Assembly: GCF_007827455.1 (NCBI RefSeq) | Contig: NZ_VISM01000001.1 | Coordinates: 1,341,501-1,405,500, forward strand | Reading direction: 5' to 3' | From: Lutibacter sp. Hel_I_33_5 | GTDB taxonomy: Bacteria; Bacteroidota; Bacteroidia; Flavobacteriales; Flavobacteriaceae | DNA: 64,000 bases | Part shown: one piece after another, positions 27,160 through 36,474 of the stretch | Numbering within the stretch: position 1 is the first letter of the stretch | How the letters are laid out: each line of letters opens with the position of its first letter | The notes under the pieces: model-generated | What the model saw: the letters and a program-made list of their open reading frames with translations, nothing else | The model's database searches: none | What the model was told of the DNA's origin: nothing | Position numbers and translations under genes: made by a program

Positions 27160-27846
27160 TTATTCTGTAAACGCTATGGTTGCAATACTTATTTTAATGT
27201 TCTTGGTTTTTAACAATTCTAAACAGCAAGCTTCTAAAGTAGCTCCCGTAGTAATAACATCATCTATTAATAAAACATGCTTGTTTTCAAAGAAATGAAT
27301 GTCAGTTAATTTAAACTTCGTTTTTGCGTCATTAAAACGCTCTAAACGGCTTTTATATGTTTGTGTTTTAGTTGATGATACTTTTATTAATATATCTTTT
27401 TTGTAAGGAATATTTAATTTACTTTCTAAACTTTTACCAAAAGTAGCTAGTTGATTATATCCTCTTTTTTTTAATTTATTTTCATGCAACGGAACTGGAA
27501 TAATATAATCTACATCATTAAACTGATTTGATTCTTTTAATAAAACACCAAACCAATTCCCAATCAGAGAACCAATTTCCTGATTTCCTTTATATTTTAA
27601 ATGATGAATTAAGGTTTTAATTTTTCCTTTTTTTCTGAAATAAAAAAAAGAAATTGCTTTTTCAACTGGAATTCTTCCATAAAAAATCTGAGAAACTTTA
27701 TTATGCTGATAATTTTTAAAATCGATTATTGGTAAATCATGCCTACAAGCAGTACAAATTATTTTTTCTGATTGCAACAAACTTTCAGAACAAGTTGTAC
27801 AAATTTTTGGAAAGAATAAATAGAATATATCTTTTAAAAATCGCAT
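27160..27846 (-). CDS. ComF family phosphoribosyltransferase-like protein
   Basis: From ATG 27846, about 228 residues beginning MRFLKDIFYLFFPKICTTC. An N-terminal zinc-finger-like region has cysteines in CTTCSESLLQSEKIICTAC. The PRT domain follows, with VPLHENKLKKRGYNQLATFGKSL and the PRPP loop VLLIDDVITTGATLEACC at about 190. ComF proteins act in DNA uptake in competent bacteria. An upstream frame to 27891 exists but lacks support. Confidence 0.88.
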   Translation of the reverse strand: MRFLKDIFYLFFPKICTTCSESLLQSEKIICTACRHDLPIIDFKNYQHNKVSQIFYGRIPVEKAISFFYFRKKGKIKTLIHHLKYKGNQEIGSLIGNWFGVLLKESNQFNDVDYIIPVPLHENKLKKRGYNQLATFGKSLESKLNIPYKKDILIKVSSTKTQTYKSRLERFNDAKTKFKLTDIHFFENKHVLLIDDVITTGATLEACCLELLKTKNIKISIATIAFTE

Positions 27847-27897
27847 CTTTACAAAGCCTTTTTTTTTAGAAAGATAATCATTATTGAACATTTCCTT

Positions 27898-28461
27898 TTG
27901 ACAAGCAAATTAAAATTTTTTAAAGAAGCAGTAAAAAACTATAAAACCTCAGGTACAGTAATGCCAAGTTCAAGGTTTTTGGCAAATAAAATGCTTAAAG
28001 AAATAGACTTTTCTAAGATTGATGTTTTAGTAGAATTAGGACCAGGAAATGGAGCAATCACTAAATATATTTTAAATAAATTACCTCCTAAAGCCATCTT
28101 AATTTGTTTTGAAATAAATGATAATTTTTACGATCAATTATTAGCCTTGAAAAACGATCAATTAATTGTTATCAAAGCTTCTGCCGAAGATATTTTACTT
28201 GAAATAAGCAAATTAAACATTTCTAAAATTGATCATATTATTTCTAGTTTACCGCTTACAATTATTCCAAAAGAAGTTTCAACAACTATTTTGAACAATT
28301 CTTATACAAGTTTAAAAACTAATGGAACATTTATTCAGTACCAATATAGTTTGTCCTATTTTAAACAATTAAAAACTGTTTTTAAAGACAATATTTCATT
28401 AGATTTTGAAGCCTTAAATATTCCACCAGCATTTATTTATAGATGTAAAAAACTAGCGTAG
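27898..28461 (+). CDS. SAM-dependent methyltransferase, PmtA-like
   Basis: A 187-residue Rossmann methyltransferase starting at TTG (27898). TSGTVMPSSRFLANKML near residue 17 resembles the PSS motif of phospholipid N-methyltransferases (PmtA). VLVELGPGNGAITKYIL (about 43-60) is the SAM-binding motif I, and ISSLPLTIIPK is the post-I or motif IV region. Related proteins are also annotated as rRNA adenine dimethyltransferases. It is divergent from comF with a very short gap. Confidence 0.78.
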   Translation: MTSKLKFFKEAVKNYKTSGTVMPSSRFLANKMLKEIDFSKIDVLVELGPGNGAITKYILNKLPPKAILICFEINDNFYDQLLALKNDQLIVIKASAEDILLEISKLNISKIDHIISSLPLTIIPKEVSTTILNNSYTSLKTNGTFIQYQYSLSYFKQLKTVFKDNISLDFEALNIPPAFIYRCKKLA

Positions 28462-28468
28462 TTTTTTC

Positions 28469-28498
28469 TTGATAACTTTTTTCTTTCGTTTATCTTTG
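28469..28498 (+). promoter_or_regulatory. Promoter of glyS
   Basis: TTG at 28469-28471 and TATCTTTG at 28491-28498 are spaced by 19 bases, an excellent match. The start codon is only 8 bases after the -7 element, so the mRNA leader should be about 3 bases or less. Confidence 0.75.
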
Positions 28499-28506
28499 CG
28501 TCTATT

Positions 28507-30048
28507 ATGGCAAATCAAGAAGATCAATTTAAAAAAGTATTATCGCACGCAAAAGAATACGGATATGTGTTCCAATCATCAGAAATCTATGATGGATTAA
28601 GTGCAGTATACGATTATGCTCAAAACGGAGCAGAATTAAAGAAAAACATACGAGAATATTGGTGGAAAGCAATGGTGCAAATGCACGAAAACATTGTTGG
28701 AATTGATGCTTCTATATTAATGCACCCTACAACTTGGAAAGCTTCTGGACACGTTGATGCTTTTAATGATCCTTTAATTGATAATAAAGATTCTAAAAAA
28801 AGATATAGAGCTGATGTTTTAGTAGAAGATTATTGTGCTAAAATTGAAGGAAAGATTGATAAAGAAGTTAAAAAAGCGTCAAAGCGTTTTGGAGATTCTT
28901 TTAACAAAGAAGAATTTATTTCTACAAATGGAAGAGTTCTTGGATATCAAGAAAAAATAAATGCAATTTTAAGTCGTTTAGGAAAATCTTTAGAGAAAGA
29001 GGACTTAGCTGATGTAAAAGCTTTAATTGAAGAATTAGAGATTGCAGATCCAATGACAGGTTCTAAAAATTGGACAGATGTAAAACAGTTCAACTTAATG
29101 TTTGGAACGCAATTAGGTGCCTCTGCAGAAAGCTCTATGAAAGTTTATTTACGTCCAGAAACTGCACAAGGTATTTTTGTAAATTTCTTAAACGTACAAA
29201 AAACTGGGCGAATGAAAATTCCTTTTGGAATTGCTCAGACAGGTAAAGCATTTAGAAATGAAATAGTTGCACGTCAGTTTATTTTTAGAATGCGTGAATT
29301 TGAACAAATGGAAATGCAATTTTTTGTAAAACCAGGTACTCAGAAAAAATGGTACGAACAGTGGAAAGAAACACGTTTAAAGTGGCATTTATCATTAGGA
29401 TTAGGTGCAGAAAATTATCGTTTTCACGATCATGATAAATTAGCACATTATGCAGATGCTGCTGCTGATATTGAGTTTAAATTTCCTTTCGGATTTAAAG
29501 AATTAGAAGGAATTCATTCTAGAACAGATTTCGATTTAAAAGCTCACGAAGAGCATTCTGGGAAAAAGTTGCAATATTTTGACCACGAAGAAAATAAAAG
29601 TTATGTTCCTTATGTAGTAGAAACTTCAATTGGATTAGACAGAATGTTTTTAGCTGTTTTTTCAAATTCTTTAAAAGAAGAAGCTTTAGAAAACGGAACT
29701 ACAAGAACAGTTTTAAAATTACCTGCAGTTCTTGCACCTGTTAAAGCAGCTATTTTCCCATTGGTTAAAAAAGATGGATTACCAGAAGTAGCAAGAAAAA
29801 TTGTTGAAGACTTAAAATGGGACTTTAATGTTTTTTATGATGAAAAAGATGCTGTTGGTAAACGCTACAGAAGACAAGATGCAGCAGGGACACCTTTTTG
29901 TATTACAGTAGATCACAACGGTTTAAAAGACAATACTGTTACTATTCGTCATAGAGATACAATGGAGCAAAAACGAGTTAAAATTTCTGAATTAAAAGAA
30001 ATTATTAGCCTAGAAGTTACTATTAAAACTTGGTTACAAAAAATGTAA
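28507..30048 (+). CDS. glyS: Glycyl-tRNA synthetase (alpha2 type)
   Basis: A 513-residue class II synthetase of the dimeric glyS/glyQS (eukaryote-like) type. Motif 2 lies around GIAQTGKAFRNEIVARQFIFRMREFEQMEMQFFV. Motif 3 is VVETSIGLDRMFLAV. The anticodon-binding domain starts near LPAVLAPVKAAIFPLV. It charges tRNA-Gly. Transcribed from its own strong promoter and followed by a bidirectional terminator. Confidence 0.95.
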   Translation: MANQEDQFKKVLSHAKEYGYVFQSSEIYDGLSAVYDYAQNGAELKKNIREYWWKAMVQMHENIVGIDASILMHPTTWKASGHVDAFNDPLIDNKDSKKRYRADVLVEDYCAKIEGKIDKEVKKASKRFGDSFNKEEFISTNGRVLGYQEKINAILSRLGKSLEKEDLADVKALIEELEIADPMTGSKNWTDVKQFNLMFGTQLGASAESSMKVYLRPETAQGIFVNFLNVQKTGRMKIPFGIAQTGKAFRNEIVARQFIFRMREFEQMEMQFFVKPGTQKKWYEQWKETRLKWHLSLGLGAENYRFHDHDKLAHYADAAADIEFKFPFGFKELEGIHSRTDFDLKAHEEHSGKKLQYFDHEENKSYVPYVVETSIGLDRMFLAVFSNSLKEEALENGTTRTVLKLPAVLAPVKAAIFPLVKKDGLPEVARKIVEDLKWDFNVFYDEKDAVGKRYRRQDAAGTPFCITVDHNGLKDNTVTIRHRDTMEQKRVKISELKEIISLEVTIKTWLQKM

Positions 30049-30068
30049 TTTGTAATTATGATGCATAA

Positions 30069-30098
30069 AAAAATCCTGTAAGTTGCAGGATTTTTTTT
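30069..30098. terminator. Bidirectional terminator downstream of glyS
   Basis: AAATCCTG / CAGGATTT stem with A- and T-tracts on both sides, located between the convergent glyS and a beta-barrel gene. Confidence 0.8.
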
Positions 30099-30117
30099 AT
30101 GTAATACATTTTCTATT

Positions 30118-30618
30118 TTAAAATCTATATCCAACATTTACTCCAGCTCTTGGTACAATAATTGGAGAATTAGACCCAAACAAATTTCTTCCAACTCCAG
30201 CATAAATATCTATTACCAAGCCATTATCAGCTACATATTTTGTTCCTACTGCAACTCCAATAGCTCCATCTGTATAATCTTGATAACCTGTAATTACATT
30301 ATTAGTTATTAGCTCTTTTTCACCAGAATTAATTCCTAAAAAAGCTTCACCAAACATATTCCATTGTCTCTCGCTAGAAAAATAATGACGATAAAAAGGA
30401 GTAAACATTCGTTTTTCGTTATATTTTAAATCAGAGCCTTTTTTTTCAAAATTAAACAAGACAGAAATACCTACTGAAGAAATATCACTTAAATATTGTT
30501 CATAAGAAACTTCAATTGTTTTAAAAACTAACGCATCTGCTATATCTAATTTTACTTCTTGTTGTGCAAAACTTAAACTAGTAATTAATAAGGCAGCAAT
30601 TAAAAATATTTTTTTCAT
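30118..30618 (-). CDS. Small outer-membrane beta-barrel-like protein (DUF3575-like)
   Basis: A 166-residue exported protein with a signal peptide (MKKIFLIAALLITSLSFAQ). The mature chain shows alternating strands such as SVGISVLFNFEKK, MFTPFYRHYFSSERQWNMFGEAFLGINSGE and the terminal VPRAGVNVGYRF, where the last aromatic residue fits an outer-membrane barrel signature. I associate it loosely with DUF3575. Monocistronic; function unknown. Confidence 0.72.
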   Translation of the reverse strand: MKKIFLIAALLITSLSFAQQEVKLDIADALVFKTIEVSYEQYLSDISSVGISVLFNFEKKGSDLKYNEKRMFTPFYRHYFSSERQWNMFGEAFLGINSGEKELITNNVITGYQDYTDGAIGVAVGTKYVADNGLVIDIYAGVGRNLFGSNSPIIVPRAGVNVGYRF

Positions 30619-30692
30619 AATGTAGTTTTTGATTAAATTATAATGTCAATTTTATTTAACAATTATTTTGCCACAAACATAAATCAAAAATT

Positions 30693-33600
30693 TTAAAAAA
30701 CCGCACGTAATTGAACGGTTCCTGTATGAATAGTTTTTGATTCTTCACTCTTTCTACCCAAATAACTTAGATTCAAATTTAGAAAAGTATTTAGTTTTTG
30801 ATTGAAAAGCAAACTCCAGGTAAAGTTTTTTCCAGCCTGTAAACCTTCTAGCATTTGATAAGCAATTGGTGAATTTGAATTTCCAGAAAATTCATTAAAA
30901 AAAGCATTAAAATCTGCACTAATTTGATTCTTTTTCTTACTGATGAAAAAATACTCAACACCAATTTTTTGTTGTTTCATAACTTCAAAATCGCCAATTA
31001 AATTTTCCTTGTTTTTAAAATGATAAAATGCAGAAAACCGATGATCTTTATTATACAAAAAACTAATCTTAGGCTGAAACTCATTTGCTCTTATTTGGTA
31101 ATTTCTATTTGCAAAATTTTGGGTTTCTAAATTATTATTAGATTGTTTTCCTAAAATATCTAACAACCAGAATTTTGTGATTTTATGACTAAATTCAATT
31201 TGCTGAACATCAGTTGTATTTTCCTGATTCCCAATAAAATATTGTTGTTTATTTTTAGACTCGCCATAAGTATAAATAAAACTGTATTTCTGTAAATTTC
31301 GATTAAAATAAATACTATTTCTAAAATTAAAATTTAAGGTTACTAATTTGTTTTCATCAAAATCAAAAGGATTTAAATTAAATGAGTCACCTACTCTTTC
31401 CTGCTCATTTTCGATACTTAAATAACTTTGATTATAAAAATGAGAGAGTACTTTTTTAACTCCCGATTTATTAATCCATTGACTAGGATTGATTGCAAAA
31501 GATTGATTCCATTTTGCACGTTGTGTAGCTACAAATCTTAAATTTGGTAAGGCAACCCTTAAATAAGTAGCTTGATCTTGGAATTGCGCAATTTCAAACT
31601 CATTAAAATCTTGTACCCCATCATTATTATAATCTCGCCAGGTATAAAAACCTTGCCCAGGCTCCGTTTTTATATATACAAAATCTTGTTGTGGCACATT
31701 ACCAGATGAAGTTTCATAAACGGTTCCAAATACCAGAAAAGTATTCCACAATTGCTGATTATACACTACTTTAGAATTCAATGATTTCTCGTCCTCAGAA
31801 AAAGTATTCTTAGTCATTCTATAATTTGCATATATTGATAAATTACTTGTCTTATTTTTTAATATCTGACTATTTAAATAAAATGTTTTCCTATTATTTA
31901 TTTCTGTGAATCTATTTGATTTAATACTATCATTATTTCTAAAATTATATCCGAATTTTGCAAAAACTTTAGCAGAGTCTCCAACTCCAAAATAGCTTTC
32001 ATATTCTTTGAATCTGTGACTTGTATTTACAAACTCTTTTGTGTCACTTTTTTTTCTATCGTTAGTTTCTAAGTTAACAAATCCTCCAACCCAACTTTTA
32101 TTAAAGTGATGATTTATAGTTGATTTTGCTCTAAAAAAAGAATTATCCTCCAATGAAGAAGTATTATTTAACAAACTAACATCTGTAAAAAAAGATGTAT
32201 TTTTCAAAACAAATTTCGAGGCCACTTCATGTTTACTTCCATTAAAATTATCGCTAAAACTTAAAGAATTAAAACGATATAACACATAATCTTTCTTTTT
32301 GTTTTCTAGTGATAAAGTAGTTGCAATTTGACTTTGATTTCCTGTTGGATTAATTAAATTCCAATCCCTAAAAAACTCAACATTTTGAAAACGTTGAACT
32401 GTATTAAAATTTTGATGAATAAATTGATAATTTACATCACTTTTTAGCTGCCATTTATTATCAATTAAAATTTGCTTCCAATTTAATTTTGCCGCAATAC
32501 CTTTATTCTCATCATTATTAATTGTTGAAAATAAATTCGAATCCTTATTACTAAAAGCTATCTCGGAATTTATACTAGTTTTTTCTGTTGGTCTATATAT
32601 AGAATTTACAACAGCAACTTGTAATTTACTTGGCGCAACTAACCTAACTATTGGTTGATAATTTCCTAAACTAACACCCACATATTTAAAAATATTACCA
32701 GTTGCAACTGTTGACTCTAAAATATAACTTCCTTGATTAAACCCAACATTAGTAAAAATTACTGAATGTAAATCGGTACTTGAATCTTTAGAATATTCAA
32801 AAGTTTCTATGTTTCCAATAATTACTTTTTTATATAAAATTTTATTCTCAGAAAACTCATCCATAAAAGCACTTGGAGCAATCATTTTGGAAATATCATT
32901 TCCCGCGTTTGCTAAAATTTCTTTTTGACTTGTAGATAAACTTTGTTGTAGAGGTTGATTTTTAGCAGCATTCTCACTATAAAAATGCCCAGACAAAGAA
33001 AATTTATCAGATTCATATTCAGTTTTATTATACGTAATAAAACGAGTGTAATTTCTATCAGAAAATTGAAATTCTACTCGAATCCTCATATCGTTAGTAA
33101 TTGGGTATGTAGTTGTAAATCTAATTTCCGCTAAATTATAATCGATTGTATACTCTTTATCTTCACCTCTATTAACCTGAATTCCATTTACAAAAACTTT
33201 TTCACTACCAGCAATCACAATAATTGCTGGTTCGTTATTTGGTCCAAATAATTTATACGGCCCTTGATTACCTTCTAAACCAACAAAATTATAACTAGAA
33301 AACCTTCCTCTTACAATAGCTCCAGAAACACTTGCTTTTAAATTTTCATTAAAAGCCGCTTCAACTGCGATTCCAGCAACTTGTTTTTCAAAATTTAAAA
33401 AATAGCTATTATTATTTTTCAAGCTTACATCTCCAGCTTTTACACGCCAATTCTTACTAAACATTTCAATAAAAATTCGATCAAAATCAGTGATGTTTTG
33501 CGAATAACCATTTTGTTGTAATGGAATGTTAGTATCAAAAATATTAGCTCTTAACGTAACATTTTTAGATAATTTCCCTGATATTTCTAAATCTAAACCT

Positions 33601-34070
33601 GCATTGGTTACCACATTCTGATTGTTTCCTGAAGTAAGACCTCTCACAATAAATCCTTTTGTATCTAGTCCGTCAAAGAGTTTAATATCTGTTGGTTTTT
33701 TATTAGTTGTTAAACTATAGAGTTTTCCAGTATTTGTTCCTTCTGGAACAATTAATTTTTCATCAAAAGGCTGATAGGTTTTAGTAAGAAACTCAGGAAA
33801 AACATAATATTCTACAGTAATTTCAGAATATTTTTTTGGATCGATGATTAACAGTGCGTTTAAAAAATCAACTTGATATTCTGTTGATAGAATTTCATTT
33901 TTAAATTTATCTAAAACTTTAAATTTTTGTGAATTAAGATTCACAGAATCAATTTGAATAGTATCTTTTTTTATCAAGAATTTCTTAGAACGAAACTCTG
34001 TTGATTTCTTTTGAGCAAACCCAAAAAAACCAATACTTATAAAAAAAAAGAACACTACTTTTTTAATCAT
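30693..34070 (-). CDS. Very large outer-membrane beta-barrel protein of unknown function
   Basis: A 1125-residue protein with a signal peptide (KKVVFFFFISIGFFGFAQ). The N-terminal third has KGFIVRGLTSGNNQNVVTNAGLDLEISGKLSKNVTLRANIFD and IFIEMFSKNWRVKAGDVSL, reminiscent of giant translocon-like barrels such as SprA though far shorter. A predicted calcium-type sequence DYNNDGVQDFNEFE lies at about 815. The remainder is repeated amphipathic strands, and the C-terminus ends in VQLRAVF. No plug domain or TonB box is recognised. Confidence 0.72.
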   Translation of the reverse strand: MIKKVVFFFFISIGFFGFAQKKSTEFRSKKFLIKKDTIQIDSVNLNSQKFKVLDKFKNEILSTEYQVDFLNALLIIDPKKYSEITVEYYVFPEFLTKTYQPFDEKLIVPEGTNTGKLYSLTTNKKPTDIKLFDGLDTKGFIVRGLTSGNNQNVVTNAGLDLEISGKLSKNVTLRANIFDTNIPLQQNGYSQNITDFDRIFIEMFSKNWRVKAGDVSLKNNNSYFLNFEKQVAGIAVEAAFNENLKASVSGAIVRGRFSSYNFVGLEGNQGPYKLFGPNNEPAIIVIAGSEKVFVNGIQVNRGEDKEYTIDYNLAEIRFTTTYPITNDMRIRVEFQFSDRNYTRFITYNKTEYESDKFSLSGHFYSENAAKNQPLQQSLSTSQKEILANAGNDISKMIAPSAFMDEFSENKILYKKVIIGNIETFEYSKDSSTDLHSVIFTNVGFNQGSYILESTVATGNIFKYVGVSLGNYQPIVRLVAPSKLQVAVVNSIYRPTEKTSINSEIAFSNKDSNLFSTINNDENKGIAAKLNWKQILIDNKWQLKSDVNYQFIHQNFNTVQRFQNVEFFRDWNLINPTGNQSQIATTLSLENKKKDYVLYRFNSLSFSDNFNGSKHEVASKFVLKNTSFFTDVSLLNNTSSLEDNSFFRAKSTINHHFNKSWVGGFVNLETNDRKKSDTKEFVNTSHRFKEYESYFGVGDSAKVFAKFGYNFRNNDSIKSNRFTEINNRKTFYLNSQILKNKTSNLSIYANYRMTKNTFSEDEKSLNSKVVYNQQLWNTFLVFGTVYETSSGNVPQQDFVYIKTEPGQGFYTWRDYNNDGVQDFNEFEIAQFQDQATYLRVALPNLRFVATQRAKWNQSFAINPSQWINKSGVKKVLSHFYNQSYLSIENEQERVGDSFNLNPFDFDENKLVTLNFNFRNSIYFNRNLQKYSFIYTYGESKNKQQYFIGNQENTTDVQQIEFSHKITKFWLLDILGKQSNNNLETQNFANRNYQIRANEFQPKISFLYNKDHRFSAFYHFKNKENLIGDFEVMKQQKIGVEYFFISKKKNQISADFNAFFNEFSGNSNSPIAYQMLEGLQAGKNFTWSLLFNQKLNTFLNLNLSYLGRKSEESKTIHTGTVQLRAVF

Positions 34071-34101
34071 ACTTTAGAAACGTATTGATTACAAAAATAG
34101 T

Positions 34102-34599
34102 CTAAAACAACGATTGTTGTTTTACAGGATTTTCATGATCTAACAACCATTTTTTACGCCAAATTCCACCTGCATATCCAGTTAAAGAACCATCTGACCC
34201 AATAACTCTATGACACGGAATAACAATCCAAATTGGGTTTTTACCATTAGCAGAAGCTACTGCTCTTATAGCTTTTACATCTCCTAAAGCCTTAGACTGC
34301 TCTAAATATGTTCTGGTTTTGTTAAAAGGAATGTTCAATAATTCTTTCCAAACTTTTTTCTGAAAAGTAGTTCCTTGTGGATTTAATTTTAAATCAAATT
34401 CCATTCTTTCACCTGCAAAATATTCTTCTAATTGAGTTCTACAATCTTGCATACATTTTGGTAAATCAGAATTTGTCACTTCGAGCGGAGTCGAGAATTC
34501 GTCATCTAACACAGAAATAGATTGAATTCCGTTATTGTCTCCAACAATTTCTGCGGTCCCTAATGGTGTTTTGTAGTATGTGGTTATTAAATTAGACAC
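34102..34599 (-). CDS. ogt: Methylated-DNA-protein-cysteine S-methyltransferase
   Basis: A 165-residue DNA repair protein that transfers alkyl groups from O6-alkylguanine to itself. The active-site motif is PCHRV at residues 128-132 (Cys129), preceded by the helix-turn-helix ALGDVKAIRAVASANGKNP. Translation starts at GTG (34599), overlapping tatD by 8 bases. Residues 35-43 (FSTPLEVTN) are encoded by a palindromic repeat sequence at 34475-34497. Confidence 0.93.
   Translation of the reverse strand: MSNLITTYYKTPLGTAEIVGDNNGIQSISVLDDEFSTPLEVTNSDLPKCMQDCRTQLEEYFAGERMEFDLKLNPQGTTFQKKVWKELLNIPFNKTRTYLEQSKALGDVKAIRAVASANGKNPIWIVIPCHRVIGSDGSLTGYAGGIWRKKWLLDHENPVKQQSLF
34475..34497. repeat. Repeat-derived palindrome inside ogt
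   Basis: The 23-bp segment begins GTCACTTCGAG and ends GTCGAGAA, with internal symmetry (CTTCGAGC / GGAGTCGAG). It resembles the intergenic palindrome at 15264-15347 and is read in frame by ogt without disrupting it. Confidence 0.6.
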
Positions 34600-35356
34600 T
34601 AAATATATCTTTAGAATTTTGAGTTGTAATATCTGCTATCTCTTCAAAAGAGAGCGAGTAAATATCGACTAATTTATCAATCACATTGGTAATGTAAGAA
34701 CTTTCATTTCGCTTTCCTCTATATGGTGTTGGTGCTAAATATGGAGCATCAGTTTCTAAGACAATATGCTTAATATCTATTTCATTTAAGAATTTATCAA
34801 TCTTACCATTTTTAAATGTTGCTACTCCACCAATTCCTAATTTCATATTATAAGAAATTGCTTTTTTAGCTTGTTCTAACGTGCCAGTGAAGCAATGAAA
34901 TATTCCGAATAAATCATCACTTTTCTCAGTTTCTAACACCTCAAAAATTTCATCAAAAGCATCTCTACAATGAATAACAATCGGTAACTTTTTCTCTTTT
35001 GCCCATTGAATTTGAGTTCTAAATGCTTCTTGTTGTTGCTTTAGAAAAGTTTTATTCCAATATAAATCGATACCTATTTCACCTATTGCATAAAAATCAC
35101 GTTTATCAATCCATTCTTTCACAAGCGCTAATTCTTCTTTATAATTTTCTTTTACTGATGTTGGATGTAAGCCCATCATCAAAAAAACATCCTTAGAAAA
35201 TTTAGCCTCTAAAGCTAACATTCTCTCTGTATAAGAACTATCTATTGCTGGAATAAAAAATCGAGAAACACCAACATCTTTTGCTCGTTGGATCATTGCT
35301 TCTCTATCTTCATCAAACTGTTCGGAATATAAATGTGTATGCGTATCTGTAATCAT
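34592..35356 (-). CDS. tatD: TatD family metal-dependent hydrolase
   Basis: A 254-residue TIM-barrel hydrolase: metal ligands THTHLYSEQFD at the N-terminus, GEIGIDLYW (Glu), IVIHCRDAF, FHCFTGTLEQA, and the final LETDAPYLAPTPYRGKRNES. TatD enzymes are metal-dependent DNases or deacylases linked to DNA repair. Coupling to ogt by an 8-base overlap fits a repair role. Full length. Confidence 0.93.
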   Translation of the reverse strand: MITDTHTHLYSEQFDEDREAMIQRAKDVGVSRFFIPAIDSSYTERMLALEAKFSKDVFLMMGLHPTSVKENYKEELALVKEWIDKRDFYAIGEIGIDLYWNKTFLKQQQEAFRTQIQWAKEKKLPIVIHCRDAFDEIFEVLETEKSDDLFGIFHCFTGTLEQAKKAISYNMKLGIGGVATFKNGKIDKFLNEIDIKHIVLETDAPYLAPTPYRGKRNESSYITNVIDKLVDIYSLSFEEIADITTQNSKDIFSV

Positions 35357-35391
35357 TAAATCGACTATCTTTGAAACAAAAATACAGTTAA

Positions 35392-35841
35392 ATGAGTAGT
35401 TTAAAAAAGGTATTAAAGAAAAAGAAATATATCAAAATAAAACTAAAGAAAATTACTACCAATCATTTAGAATTAAAGGCTAAGATTAATGGTGTAAAAG
35501 GTCGATTTATCTTAGATACTGGAGCTTCCAATTCTTGTGTTGGATTAGATTTAATTGATTTTTTTAATTTGGATGCAGAAGAAAGTGAAACCAAAGCTGC
35601 CGGTGCTGGAGCTACTGATATGGAAACTCAACAATCAAAAAATAATGAATTAATTATTGGTGATTGGCAGACAAAAAAATGTCACTTAGTTTTATTTAAT
35701 TTAGTTCATGTAAATACCGCTTTAACACAACATAATGCTGATGAAGTTCATGGAATAATCGGAGCGGATATTTTAGAAAAAGGGAAAGCATTTATTGATT
35801 ATAAAAAGAAATTACTATACTTAAAGAAGCCTAAAAAATAA
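35392..35841 (+). CDS. Retropepsin-like aspartic protease domain protein
   Basis: A 149-residue soluble protein. After a Lys-rich N-terminus, GRFILDTGASNSCV places the catalytic DTGA motif at residues 42-45, and VHGIIGADILEKGKAFIDYKKKLLYL is the conserved partner region. Only one DTG is present, so it would act as a dimer like retropepsins. The substrate is unknown, and activity has been shown for few bacterial members. Confidence 0.85.
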   Translation: MSSLKKVLKKKKYIKIKLKKITTNHLELKAKINGVKGRFILDTGASNSCVGLDLIDFFNLDAEESETKAAGAGATDMETQQSKNNELIIGDWQTKKCHLVLFNLVHVNTALTQHNADEVHGIIGADILEKGKAFIDYKKKLLYLKKPKK

Positions 35842-35882
35842 ATTCTATAATTGTATATTTACATCTATAAAAAATAAAGAAA

Positions 35883-36332
35883 ATGAGTTTGCAAAAACAA
35901 ATAATGGACGATATGAAAGCTGCTATGAAAGCTAAAAACACAGTTGCTTTACAAGCTTTAAGAGCTGTAAAATCTGCTTTTTTACTAGCCAAAACTGAAA
36001 CTGGAGCTGGAGAAGATTTATCTGAAGAACAAGAAATGAAAATAATTCAGAAGCAAGTAAAACAACGTAAAGACAGTGCTGAAATTTTTATCAAACAAGG
36101 AAGACAAGATTTAGCAGATCCTGAATTAGCAGAAATTGCAGTCTTAGAAAAGTTTCTACCTGAAGCTTTATCTGAAGAAGAAATTGAAGGTGTTGTGATT
36201 TCAACTATTGATGATTTAGGCGCATCTGGTATGAAAGACATGGGTAAAGTGATGGGAATTGTTTCTAAAGCACTAGCTGGACAAGCAGATGGAAAAACAA
36301 TTTCTACCATTGTTAGAAAGAATTTGATGTAA
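35883..36332 (+). CDS. GatB/YqeY domain protein
   Basis: A 149-residue YqeY protein: MSLQKQIMDDMKAAMKAKNTVALQALRAVKSAF, with EKFLPEALSEEEIE and GMKDMGKVMGIVSKALAGQADGKTI. The domain resembles the tRNA-binding tail of GatB, the amidotransferase subunit. Free-standing copies are common and of uncertain role. It ends 7 bases before the tRNA-Arg gene. Confidence 0.92.
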   Translation: MSLQKQIMDDMKAAMKAKNTVALQALRAVKSAFLLAKTETGAGEDLSEEQEMKIIQKQVKQRKDSAEIFIKQGRQDLADPELAEIAVLEKFLPEALSEEEIEGVVISTIDDLGASGMKDMGKVMGIVSKALAGQADGKTISTIVRKNLM

Positions 36333-36339
36333 TAAAACG

Positions 36340-36413
36340 GGCTCTATAGTTCAACTGGATAGAATATCAGATTTCGGCTCTGACGGTTGCAGGTTCGAAT
36401 CCTGCTAGAGTCA
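36340..36413 (+). tRNA. tRNA-Arg (anticodon TCG)
   Basis: A full cloverleaf: acceptor GGCTCTA / TAGAGTC (one G-T pair), anticodon stem TCAGA / TCTGA with loop TTTCGGC (anticodon TCG, reading CGA), and T arm with loop TTCGAAT. Discriminator A; no encoded CCA. Confidence 0.95.
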
Positions 36414-36421
36414 CATAAAAT

Positions 36422-36457
36422 AAAAAAGCTCGATGTAAATTTACATCGAGCTTTTTT
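36422..36457. terminator. Bidirectional terminator after tRNA-Arg
   Basis: AAAAAAGCTCGATGTAAA / TTTACATCGAGCTTTTTT is a long perfect hairpin with A- and T-tracts serving tRNA-Arg on the plus strand and rpe on the minus strand. Confidence 0.88.
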
Positions 36458-36474
36458 GTCTTATTACTTTATTT

